From assembly GCA_916048095.2 (NCBI GenBank), contig OU696593.1, forward strand, positions 763,501-827,500: a DNA stretch of 64,000 bases, read 5' to 3'. The position numbers were made by a program, and so were the translations under genes. Shown piece after piece: positions 32,301 to 44,119 of the stretch. The notes below the pieces were generated by a model, which searched no databases, was not told the origin of the DNA, and saw nothing but the letters and a program-made list of their open reading frames with translations. Numbering within the stretch: position 1 is the stretch's first letter; every line of letters starts with the position of its first letter. This DNA comes from Sacculina carcini. Lineage: Eukaryota > Arthropoda > Thecostraca > Sacculinidae.

Positions 32301-32404
32301 TCAGCGAACTGGGACTGCAAAACCTGTTCTACTTGAAGATGCAGAACCTGGTGCCCACTCCTGAACCAATCAACAAGATGTTCGAACACAGTCTGCCCTT
32401 CTAA
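29394..32404 (+). CDS. NR4A: NR4A-type orphan nuclear receptor (NGFI-B/Nurr1/HR38 family)
   Basis: Transcription factor that binds NBRE-type sites as a monomer and is usually regulated by expression level. Exons: 29394-29417 (8 codons, donor CAG|GTGAGT), 29619-30343, 30526-31245, 31506-31684, 32145-32404. All phases join, giving about 635 aa. The N-terminal AF-1 region is rich in Ser, Gln, His and Tyr. The DNA-binding domain starts at [20 protein letters not shown] (about residue 285) and runs through [10 protein letters not shown] and [13 protein letters not shown] to the family-specific A-box [15 protein letters not shown]. The ligand-binding domain is diverged but ends in [11 protein letters not shown], matching the NR4A helix 12 (IDKLFLDTLPF in vertebrates). 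The tiny first exon is an inference from phase and a strong donor; the Met of MYSPQ (29694) is the alternative start. Its introns are free of tandem repeats. Confidence 0.93.
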
Positions 32405-34432
32405 ACCCCGGCATTATGCGCGTGTGTGGTTGAAGTCTCGTGAAGACTCGTGGTTTATTCAGGTATCGGTCTGCAGCGACTGCACAGCTTATCATTGCCT
32501 CGCCATACCACTGGTCGACCAGTGCAATCAGATGTACCAGGTCGCCATTATGTACAGATGTACCAGGTCGCCATTATGTACAGATGTACAGATGTACCAG
32601 GTCGCCATTATGTACGATTATGCTTGTTCCTTGCAGAATAATATATAGTAATCATATATAGCTGCTTACAACAACGGTGGACCGACATAGAAAACCAACG
32701 ACTTCAAGAAGCGCTAGTTCTTCAAATAGCCGTCGCAAATTGAAATAGACTGATTTAAATGCTAATTTTCAAGCATGGGGGAAGAGTGCAAGTGTACTAT
32801 TACCACCCTGCGGTGGCTCCATGTGTACTGGAAACTAACCAAAATATGTACAGAGAGAAAGAGAGTTTGAAAAGTAAAGATTTTAGTCAGGAAGAAGCAC
32901 GAGAAATAAAAGATGAATCAAATTAAATAATCAAATAAAACAGCTAAATAAAATCACGTTGTTGAATTAGCACAATTTGAAGCATGTCAATGATAAACCG
33001 TGGGATCACTGAAGTGCTGAGCACGTGATAACAATGTGACTGAAAAATCAATTCGTTTATTACACATGTTCCCGTAAAAATCCACACACACAAACACAAA
33101 CACAAACACACACAAGGAACATTACAAAACACAGCCCGACTAAAAATCTGTTAAAATAGCAGACCACATGAAAGCAGCAATATCCACATTTTGCACTCTC
33201 TCAAATGCATCGCACCAAATAATCGCTGAAATAAAGCGTAAACACACACACACACACATACATACATACACGCGCATTTACACGAGGTCACACACACACA
33301 AACACCCACATAGAGAGAATGAGAGAGAGAATGTGGAGAAGCAGAGTTAATCAACGAGCACGTGATAATGCCGGAACAATAGAGCGTGTGCAACATAACA
33401 GTGAACTCAACATTGCAACCACTGACACACACACACTGACACACACACACACACACACACTGACACATCACTAATACGGGCATGTACAACACAAAACAGA
33501 CACAACAAAACTGTATGTGTGTGTGTGTTTACCTGTGAGCAAGCAAGCATGATCATGTCATGCAAACACACACACACACATACACACACGTGATAGCTGC
33601 ATTTAGCATGAGCCATAAAACTGGAACACTAAGCGGTGACGATCCGACGACAGCGCCATCTCGCGGCATAATTACAAAACAACCTCCAATCACCGGCTAC
33701 ACACAAATATACACACACATAAACACACACACACACACATAAACATAAACACACATAACCATATACATAAACACACATACATGCATACATAAACATATAC
33801 AAAACACCCACATATATACATAAACATATACATAATCACACGCATATATACCTAAATATATACATAAACACACATAAACATATACATAAACACATGAACA
33901 CACACATACATAAACACACACACACACACACACACACACATTCCCAAGTGATGTGTCGATATTTGGAACATTATGAACAGAGATGTGGTGGAATCAAGTA
34001 GTGGACATATAATAGTAGGGTTTGGAGACAGCACAATCCGACAGTATGGTACAGCTCCTGTACACTACAACTAGTGAGTACATACATACACACAGACATA
34101 CAAACACATACAGGTCGAGAACACTTGTACCGTGTGAGATTCTGACAGCATGGCTCAGCTCAGATATATTATAATATAACGAAGAAGAGAAGAAGCTAAA
34201 GATACTTCAGATAATAAGGGAGAATATGATGGAATAAGGGATAATATACACATACATACACACAGGCAGACACAGATACACAGACAAACATACAGACACA
34301 CAAACACAGACAGGCAGACAGACAGAGACACATACACAGACAGACAGACAGACAGACACACACACAGACAGACAGATAGACAGACAGACAAACATACAGA
34401 CAGACAGAGAGACAGAGACGCACCAGTTATTG
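32405..34432. other. Intergenic region between convergent NR4A and NRBP
   Basis: It contains a GTACCAGGTCGCCATTATGT tandem triplication (32530-32615), a SINE-like copy at 32774-32900, and CA-rich microsatellites at 33241-33300, 33423-33465 and 33705-33940. A CAGA-rich microsatellite lies at 34250-34420. No gene is recognised. The 3' UTRs of both genes lie here. Confidence 0.65.
32774..32900 (+). mobile_element. Short dispersed repeat (SINE-like), copy 2
   Basis: Shares atgggggaagagtgcaagtg, ctattaccaccctgcggtg, catgtgtactgga and a following purine-rich agagagaaagagagtttga with the copies at 22970-23050 (reverse) and 38198-38330. Confidence 0.65.
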
Positions 34433-34620
34433 TTAGCTGTTGACGGCGGGCGAGGGAGCTGTGTTAGCGGTGTTGGTGGTGTTATCGCATGAGACGGTAG
34501 CAGTGACAGCAGAGGAACAAGGTGCAGTAGCACGTGCTGTCTCACCGCCGGCTCCTCTACAAGCAGCCAGCTTGCTGTCTATCAGCTGAGCCAACTCGTC
34601 CCTGTTAGCCTGCACCAGTC

Positions 34621-34653
<33 letters not shown>

Positions 34654-37600
34654 CGGTGAGCAAGAGTATCAGTAGAGATCAAGTATGAATGAGGTAGAAT
34701 GTGTTGTTAGGAGACAGGCAACAGAACACGACAGAACAGTTGTACTGAGAAGAATTGTGTGATGTTTCATTGCAGACACAACTAACAAACAAACTGTTCA
34801 CTTTTCAACAATGAAAACAAACAGCTTGACAACACACAAACAAACCATGATATCACCGACAAACGTACTCGCATGCACACACACACAGGGAGAGAGCAAT
34901 GTAGAGAGAAAAAGAAGAAAGGGAGATAGAGAAAGAGGAAGAGATATAGAGAAAGAGAGGAAGAAAGGGAGATAGAGAAATAGGAAGAGATATAGAGAAA
35001 GAGAAGAAGAAAGTGAGATAGAGAAAGAGGAAGATAGATAGAGAAAGAGGAAGAGATGGAGAAGAAGAAAGGGAGATAGAGAAAGTGGAAGAGAGATAGA
35101 GAAAGAGGAAGATAGATAGAGAAAGAGGAAGAGATGGAGAAGAAGAAAGGGAGATAGAGAAAGTGGAAGAGAGATAGAGAAAGAGAGGAAGAAAGGGAGA
35201 TAGAGAAAGTGGAAGAGAGATAGAGAAAGAGAGGAAGAGGTGGAGAAGAAGAAAGGGAGATGGAGAAAGTGGAAGAGAGATAGAGAAAGAGAGGAAGAAA
35301 GGGAGATAGAGTAAAAGGAAGAGATAGAGAAAAAGAAATGGAAATAGAGAAAGAGGAAGAGGAAGATAGATAGAGGAAGAGGAAGAGAGATAGAGAAAGA
35401 GAGGAAGAAAGGTAGAGAGAGAAAGAGAGAAACAGAGATGGTGGCACCTGGTTGACAAATCCGTGTCGAATCAGTTCATCGGTGAGATCGCAGCCCGTAT
35501 CAACACTGGACTTACTCAAATGACATGATAACTGGCGATTTGTCTTGTCGTCCAGTCTCAAAAATATCACCAACTACTCACACAAACAAACACGCATAAA
35601 AGTGGGGACATTAAAGGTGGGACCGAGCATTAAATGCGTGTTTTATCAATCCAAATTCGTGTTTTCTATTGACAACATCGCTAATTGATTGAGCCAACAG
35701 TAATAAACACACACATACACACACACATGCAAAACACAAAAACCGACACACAAACAACACACACACACACACTGACACACATACACAGTCTTAGGGTCCG
35801 AAAACACGAGATAATGATAGATTTATTCATAAAGCGAGCGGTGAACTTTGTAAATATTTGGTGTGTGTATGTGTGTCAGTGTGTGTGTGTGTTTGAGTGG
35901 AGCGTCAGGGGAGCGCTTTTGAGACCCTCGGGCGAGAAGCGCGATATAAGTGTCTTAATGTAATGTAATGTAATGCAATGTTTGTGTGTCAGTGTGTCAG
36001 TGATTGTGTCAGTGTCAGTGTGTCAGTGTCAGTATGTGTCAGTGTCAGTATGTGTCAGTGTCAGTGTTTGTGTCAGAGACTCACGGCGATGTTATTATCA
36101 GGTTCTGGGTTGTATTTGACGTCGTGCCAGTGTCAGTGTCAGTGTGTGTTTGTGTGTCAGTGTGTCAGTGTCAGTATGTGTCAGTGTCAGTGTGTGTGTC
36201 AGAGACTCACGGCGATGTTATTATCAGGTTCTTGGTTGTATTTGACGTCGTGTCAGTGTCAGTGTCAGTGTGTGTCAGTATGTGTCAGCGTCAGTGTGTC
36301 AGTGACTCACGGCGATGTTATTATCAGGTTCTGGGTTGTATTTGACGTCGTGTCAGTGTCAGTGTCAGTGTCAGTGTGTCAGTCAGTGTTTGTGTGTCAG
36401 TATGTGTCAGCGTCAGTGTGTCAGTGACTCACGGCGATGTTATTATCGGGTTCTGGGTTGTATTTGACGTCGTGCCAGTGTCAGTGTCAGTGTGTGTTTG
36501 TGTGTCAGTGTGTCAGTGTCAGTGTGTCAGTGTCAGTGTTTGTGTCAGAGACTCACGGCGATGTTATTATCAGGTTCTGGGTTGTATTTGACGTCGTGTC
36601 AGTGTCAGTGTTTGTGTCAGAGACTCACGGCGATGTTATTATCAGGTTCTGGGTTGTATTTGACGTCGTGTCAGTGCCAGTGTGTCAGTGTCAGTGTGTC
36701 AGTGACTCACGGCGATGTTATTATCGGGTTCTGGGTTGTATTTGACGTCGCACATCATCGTGACCACCTTGCGACTCTCGTGTTCATCACTGGGTTCCGG
36801 AGTATCTGCCGCGTGGGTGCACTCTACTGTGGCAGGAGGACTGGAAGGTCGTGGCTGAGTAACAGGCGGTAGTGATGGCACAGTATACACTGTGATCGGG
36901 TAAATACCCACCCTATCACCCACACACACCACACACCGCACACCCAACACGGAAATTACATGAACACAAAACATTTGTGTTGTTCATATATGTGCATATA
37001 TGAATGTACATGCATATATTTATCTACCGTATATTTCGGCGTATAAGACGACCCTTAAAGTAAAAAAATCACCCTTAAAAATTGTGGGTCGTCTTATACA
37101 ACCGATATAAAAGTCAGACCTTGAATTCTGCGTACAGAATTTTTCATTTTACATAAAAAATCAGTATCATTTTGGTTGTAAATAAAAATGGTTGATTACA
37201 AACACCTTTATTTCTCAATAAGAGTGGGTATTACAGTACAACATCATCAATATCAAAAATCAAACCTGCTCCATATGTATATCTAACATATGTCGATCTA
37301 TATTTAGTATATATAACGATAATGCCGCTAATATGTATATATTTTGGGCATGTGTGTGTGTGTGTATATTGCACTGAAAAACCTGATGATGTATATCTAC
37401 ATGGATGAGTAATAAATGCAATTTACTTTGCTTTACATCCAAATGTAAATGTCAGTTGTGCCATTTTTACCTGCATGTATGTTACCAGAGTGAGAATGTA
37501 AATAATGTGTGTGTGTGTGATTTTAATTATAACTGTATGTTTTGAAGAGAACAGTATACACTGTAATTAAAACACACACACACAGACATACAAACAAATA

Positions 37601-38447
37601 CATACCTACACACACTCAAGCATGCATATACATACACACACATATACATTCACAAACATGCATACATACATAGTACATAACATATACAAACATACTCACA
37701 TAGTGCATAGCATAACATACATATACAAACATATACACATAGTACATATCATATATATGCAAACGTATACACATACTGCATATCATAACATACATACACA
37801 CATAGTACAGAACATATACAAACATACACCCTCCGTACATAGCATAACATACATATACAAACATATACACATACTACATAGCATAACATACGTATACAAG
37901 CACACATACACACATAGTACATAACATATACAAAACACACGTAGTACATAACATATACAAACATATACAAACACACAAATACAAAGGGTATGTTCTACCT
38001 GACGTCTTCGACGAATTTGCCAATATTCTCGGGCACGGTGAGATCCTGTACTCGCAGAACAGTAGCAGGCTGGTCGACGTAGCAAACAGACGCTATAACC
38101 ATGTCGGCTCTCTGGTTACAGTACACTTCGGCATCTTCAGGACTCATGTCTGTCCACACACACACACAGTATTATTAATTACAGGCAAATCCAGTATCAT
38201 GGGGGAAGAGTGCAAGTGCACTATTACCACCCTGTGCGGTGACCCCATGTGTACTGGAAGCCAACCAAAACAGGTTTAGAGAGAGAGAGAGAGTTTGAGA
38301 AATACAAGTTTAATAAGATGAGAGAGAACATGAAGAAAGAAGTAAAATATAAACACAAACTGAATGAAAGAACACGGTAGTTATCAATGTGTAAACGTGT
38401 ATGATTGTGTATGTGCTATGCATGTGTGTGTGTGTGTGTATGTGTCT

Positions 38448-38513
<66 letters not shown>

Positions 38514-40158
38514 ATGTGTATGTGAGTATGAATGTGTATGTGAGTATGAATGTGTGAATGTATGAATGTGTGAATGTATGAATGTGTGAATGTAAGAATG
38601 TATGAATGTATGAATGTATGAATGTATGAATGTATGAATGTATGAATGTATGAATGTATGAATGTGTGAATGTATGAATGTATGAATGTGTGAATGTATG
38701 AATATGTGAATGTGTGAATGTATGAATGTGTGAATGTATGAATGTATGAATGTGTGAATGTAAGAATGTGTGAATGTATGAATGTATGAATGTGTGAATG
38801 TATGAATGTGTGAATGTATGGATGTATGAATGTATGAATGTGTGAATGTATGAATGTATGAATGTGTGAATGTAAGAATGTATGAATGTGTGAATGTATG
38901 AATGTGTGAATGTATGAATGTGTGAATGTATGAATGTATGAATGTGTGAATGTATGGATGTATGAATGTGTGAATGTATGAATGTGTGATTGTATGAATG
39001 TGAATGTATGAATGTACGAATGTGTGAATGTATGAATGTGTGAATGTATGAATGTGTGAATGTGTGAATGTATGAATGTGTGATTGTATGAATGTATGAA
39101 TGTGTGAATGTATGAATGTGTGTGTGTACGAATGTATGAATGTGTGAATGTATGAATGTAAGAATGTATGAATGTATGAATATATGAATGTATGAATGTA
39201 TGAATGTGTGAATGTATGAATGTATGAATGTGTGTGTGTAAGAATGTGTATGTATGCATGTGAGTATAAATGTATGAATGTGTGAATGTATGAATGTGTC
39301 AATGTATGAATGTGTGTGTGTGTGTAAATGTGCATGTATGAATGTGTGAATGTGTATGTGTGCATGAGTATGAAGGTGTGAATGTATGAATGTGTGAATA
39401 TGTCTGCTTGTTAACTGACTGGGGTTATTGACGACGGCGTGAGCTGCGAGCAGTTTCAAGCTGGGAACCTCAAACAAGACGCTGTGAAAGAGCAGAGCTC
39501 GAGCGTCAGGACGAGTCTCACAGTCAACTCGTAAACAAGCACGAATAAAATCCTTCTGCATGTCATGCTCCAAGCTGTCTATTGTGTTCTCCACGTTCTC
39601 ATCAGTCACCTAGCACAACACAAACACACAAATAACACACACACACATAGGCACACATAAATGACACACATACACACACAAATGACACACACACACACAG
39701 GCACACAAATAACACACACATACACACACAAACGACACACACACACACACATACAAATGACACACATATACACAAATGACACACACACACACAGGCACAC
39801 ACAAATAACACACACACACACACACACAGGCACACACATGACACACACACACACATACAGGCACACAAATGACACACACACACACATACAAATGACACAC
39901 ACATACACACACACAAATGACACACACACATACACACATGTAAACACAGTAGGACATTTATATCGTGCTGGTCACTAGAAGGTCTCAAAAGTGCTCACAT
40001 TCCAACCAACACACACACTCAACACACACACACGGACAAGCATTTATCAATACACAAGGTAGAGGAATACACACACACACACACATAGACACGGAAATAT
40101 ACCGAAATGAATAATAAACTACGGCATTATAAAATTGACCCTTACTCACAGGCATATG

Positions 40159-40200
<42 letters not shown>

Positions 40201-43200
40201 ACAGGCAAGCAGAGACAGAGACACACAAAGAGAGAGAGAGAAAGAAAGATAGAGAGAGAAAGAGAGAGAGACAAAGAAAGAGAAACACACAGAGAAAGAG
40301 AGAAAGATAGAGAGAGAGAGATAGAGAAACACATAGAGAAAGAGAAAGAGAGAGAGGGGTACCTGAGTGCATGTATCTCCATTGCCCTGAATTTCGAGGG
40401 CTGCAATTTCTAGTGCGCACATTCCGAATGAATAAATATCAGACTTGGTGGTGCGTTCTCCACCTGCAACCGCAATCACCATCAATATCTCTATTATTAC
40501 TATAACATATATAATATTAATAATATTAATATATATTACTATAGATACTCGTATAATTTGTATTAACGGCATTACTGTACTGTTAAACAGGTTGATTTTC
40601 AGGATGAATCTGGTTGCTATTGATATTATTGTTATTTTGTTACTGTGTAATTACCACTACACTACACACAAGCATACATACAGCTGTGTGTCAGTGTGTG
40701 TGTGTGTGTTGTGACCGAGTGTTCTGGTGACTTCCTCGGGAGCGACGAAGTGCACGTTCTTGAGAAACTGCGCGTGCCTCACTGTTTTCACGTGTTCGTG
40801 AATGACATCAGGAGCAGCTGTACAACAAGAAATAAGACAAGATAAAATAAGAGACAATAAGAGACATGATAAATGACAAAACTGGCAACACAACAGTACA
40901 CTGATAAAAGACAAAACTGGCAACACAACAGTACACTGATAAAAGACAAAACTGGCAACACAACAGTACACTGATAAAAGACAAAACTGGCAACACAATA
41001 GTACACTGATAAATGACAAATCTGGCAACACAACAGTACACTGATAAATGACAAAACTGGCAACACAACAGTACACTGATAAAAGACAAAACTGGCAACA
41101 CAACAGTACACTGATAAAAGACAAAACTGGCAACACAATAGTACCCTGATAAAAGACAAAACTGGCAACACAACAGTACACTGATAAAAGACAAAACTGG
41201 CAACACAACAGTACACTGATAAAAGATAAAACTGGCAACACAACAGTACACTGATAAAAGACAAAACTGGCAACACAACAGTACACTGATAAAAGACAAG
41301 ACTGGCAACACAACAGTACACTGATAAAAGACAAAGCTGGCAACACAACAGTACACTGATAAATGACAAAACTGGCAACACAACAGTACACTGATAAAAG
41401 ATAAAACTGGCAACACAACAGTACACTGATAAAAGACAAAACTGGCAACACAACATTACACTGATAAAGACAAAACTGGCAACACAACATTACACTGATA
41501 AATGACAAAACTGGCAACACAACAGTACACTGATAAATGACAAAACTGGCAACACAACAGTACACTGATAAAAGACAAAACTGGCAACACAACATTACAC
41601 TGATAAAGACAAAACTGGCAACACAACAGTACACTGATAAAAGACAAAACTGGCAACACAACATTACACTGATAAAAGACAAAACTGGCAACACAACAGT
41701 ACACTGATAAAAGACAAATCTGGCAACACAACAGTACACTGATAAAAGACAAAACTGGCAACACAACAGAACACTAACCAGAGCCAATTTTGAGCAGGCC
41801 GTTGTGTTGGATGAACATGGAATCACAAGTCAAATTTCCGTGTATTATGGCAGGCACGCTGGTGTGTAAGTAACTGCCACACACACACACACACACACAC
41901 ACGAGATGAGGACATGTTGAAAAGACAATGTGGTATATCCTTGAGTTAATAGATAGAGAACGAATGGAAGCTCATAGGCGAGCTGTTATCCACAAATTGA
42001 GTGAAAACAACAGAATAAAAGAGAGAATATATTAATTCTGGAAAATCATATAAAAAACGCACAGAGAGAGAGAGAGAGATGAGAAACTGAAGAAGAGAGG
42101 AAGAGAGAAAAAAGAAAATATGAAGACGAAAAGGAAGACATAATCAAGTAGAAGTGCCGATTTGAAAGCGATTATATGAATTAAATTAATTGAATTAAAT
42201 TAATTGATTTAGGCCCCAGCTAGAGTATGCGTTGGTGGTCCCCTCATAAGATAAACGACAAGCGTAAATTGTAAACAATTCAGAGGACAGCGATTGAAAT
42301 GGTTGATGGCATGTGTAGTTTATCTTATGAGGCATTACTAAAAAGAGCTTTGTTTGTTATCTTTATAAAGAAACGTAGGCTAAGAGAGGCAACTTGATTG
42401 ATGTTTCAGACATGGAATAAGTATGTAAAAGTTAGATAGAAATAATACACACAAACATTGACACAAAACAAAAATTCTAGAGATGTGGAAAAATTCAGCT
42501 AATTCCTAACAGAAGTCTCATAAGACAGACAGTTGGCTATGAATTATCGACAAACCAAATAACAAACCCATTTAACAGTGAAATGTTTCACAGAAAAGTA
42601 TGATAATTGGAAGTTTCCTGCTCACTACAACTCACTGAGACCGCTGCCAGAAAACACGGTCTCACGAGACAATCGCGTGCACGAGTCGCAATTACCTGAT
42701 GGCCCACAGCACCTGGCGACACCAACGCTTCCAAGACTCGATTGGCATTTTCTTCTTGGAGGCGCGCGTGCGTTTCAAGAAATGTTTCATTGAACCCGAC
42801 GACATGTACTCAGTTATGAAGTTCAACTATCACAACACACATAATGACATGTACTCAGTAATGAAGTTCAACTATCACAACACACATAATGACATGTACT
42901 CAGTTATGAAGTTCAACTATCACAACACACACATAATGACATGTACTCAGTTATGAAGTTCAACTATCACAACACACACACACACACACACATAATGACA
43001 TGTACTCAGTTATGAAGTTCAACTATCAAAACACACACACATAATGACATGTACTCAGTTATGAAGTTCAACTATCAAAACACACATACACACACACATA
43101 ATGACATGTACTCAGTTATGAAGTTCAACTATCACAACACACACACACACACACATAATGACATGTACTCAGTTATGAAGTTCAACTATCAAAACACACA

Positions 43201-44088
43201 CACACACACACACACACATAATGACATGTACTCAGTTATGAAGTTCAACTATCACAACACACACATAATGACATGTACTCAGTTATGAAGTTCAACTATC
43301 AAAACACACATAATGACATGTACTCAGTTATGAAGTTCAACTATCAAAACACACACACATAATGACATGTACTCAGTTATGAAGTTCAACTATCACAACA
43401 CACACACACACACACACATAATGACATGTACTCAGTTATGAAGTTCAACTATCAAAACACACACACACACACACACACACATAATGACATGTACTCAGTT
43501 ATGAAGTTCAACTATCACAACACACACATAATGACATGTACTCAGTTATGAAGTTCAACTATCAAAACACACATAATGACATGTACTCAGTTATGAAGTT
43601 CAACTATCAAAACACACATAATGACATGTACTCAGTTATGAAGTTCAACTATCACAACACACACACACACACACATAATGACATGTACTCAGTTATGAAG
43701 TTCAACTATCAAAACACACACACACACACACACACATAATGACATGTACTCAGTTATGAAGTTCAACTATCACAACACACACATAATGACATGTACTCAG
43801 TTATGAAGTTCAACTATCAAAACACACATAATGACATGTACTCAGTTATGAAGTTCAACTATCACAACACACACATAATGACATGTACTCAGTTATGAAG
43901 TTCAACTATCAAAACACACATAATGACATGTACTCAGTTATGAAGTTCAACTATCAAAACACACATAATGACATGTACTCAGTTATGAAGTTCAACTATC
44001 ACAACACACACAACACACACACACACATAATGATAAATAAATCAACACTTTGTTGTTGTTTTGGCGAACAACATTGCTAACAAGCCTC

Positions 44089-44119
<31 letters not shown>

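Noticed and set aside
34782-35573. Minus-strand Ser/Leu/Phe-rich frame of 263 codons, superficially a membrane protein.
   Set aside because: Only its start is NRBP exon 11; the rest is the CT-rich intron tract.
38310-39609. Minus-strand frames of 290-397 codons rich in His, Thr, Ile and Ser.
   Set aside because: Read-through of the GAATGTAT array. Only the first part of the 39609 frame (NRBP exon 8, to 39420) is real coding.
40657-41826. Minus-strand frame of 389 codons with repeated CCVASFVFYQ-like units.
   Set aside because: It joins NRBP exons 5 and 6 through the open 35-bp intron repeat. Homology shows KIGS followed directly by AAPDVIHEHV after splicing.
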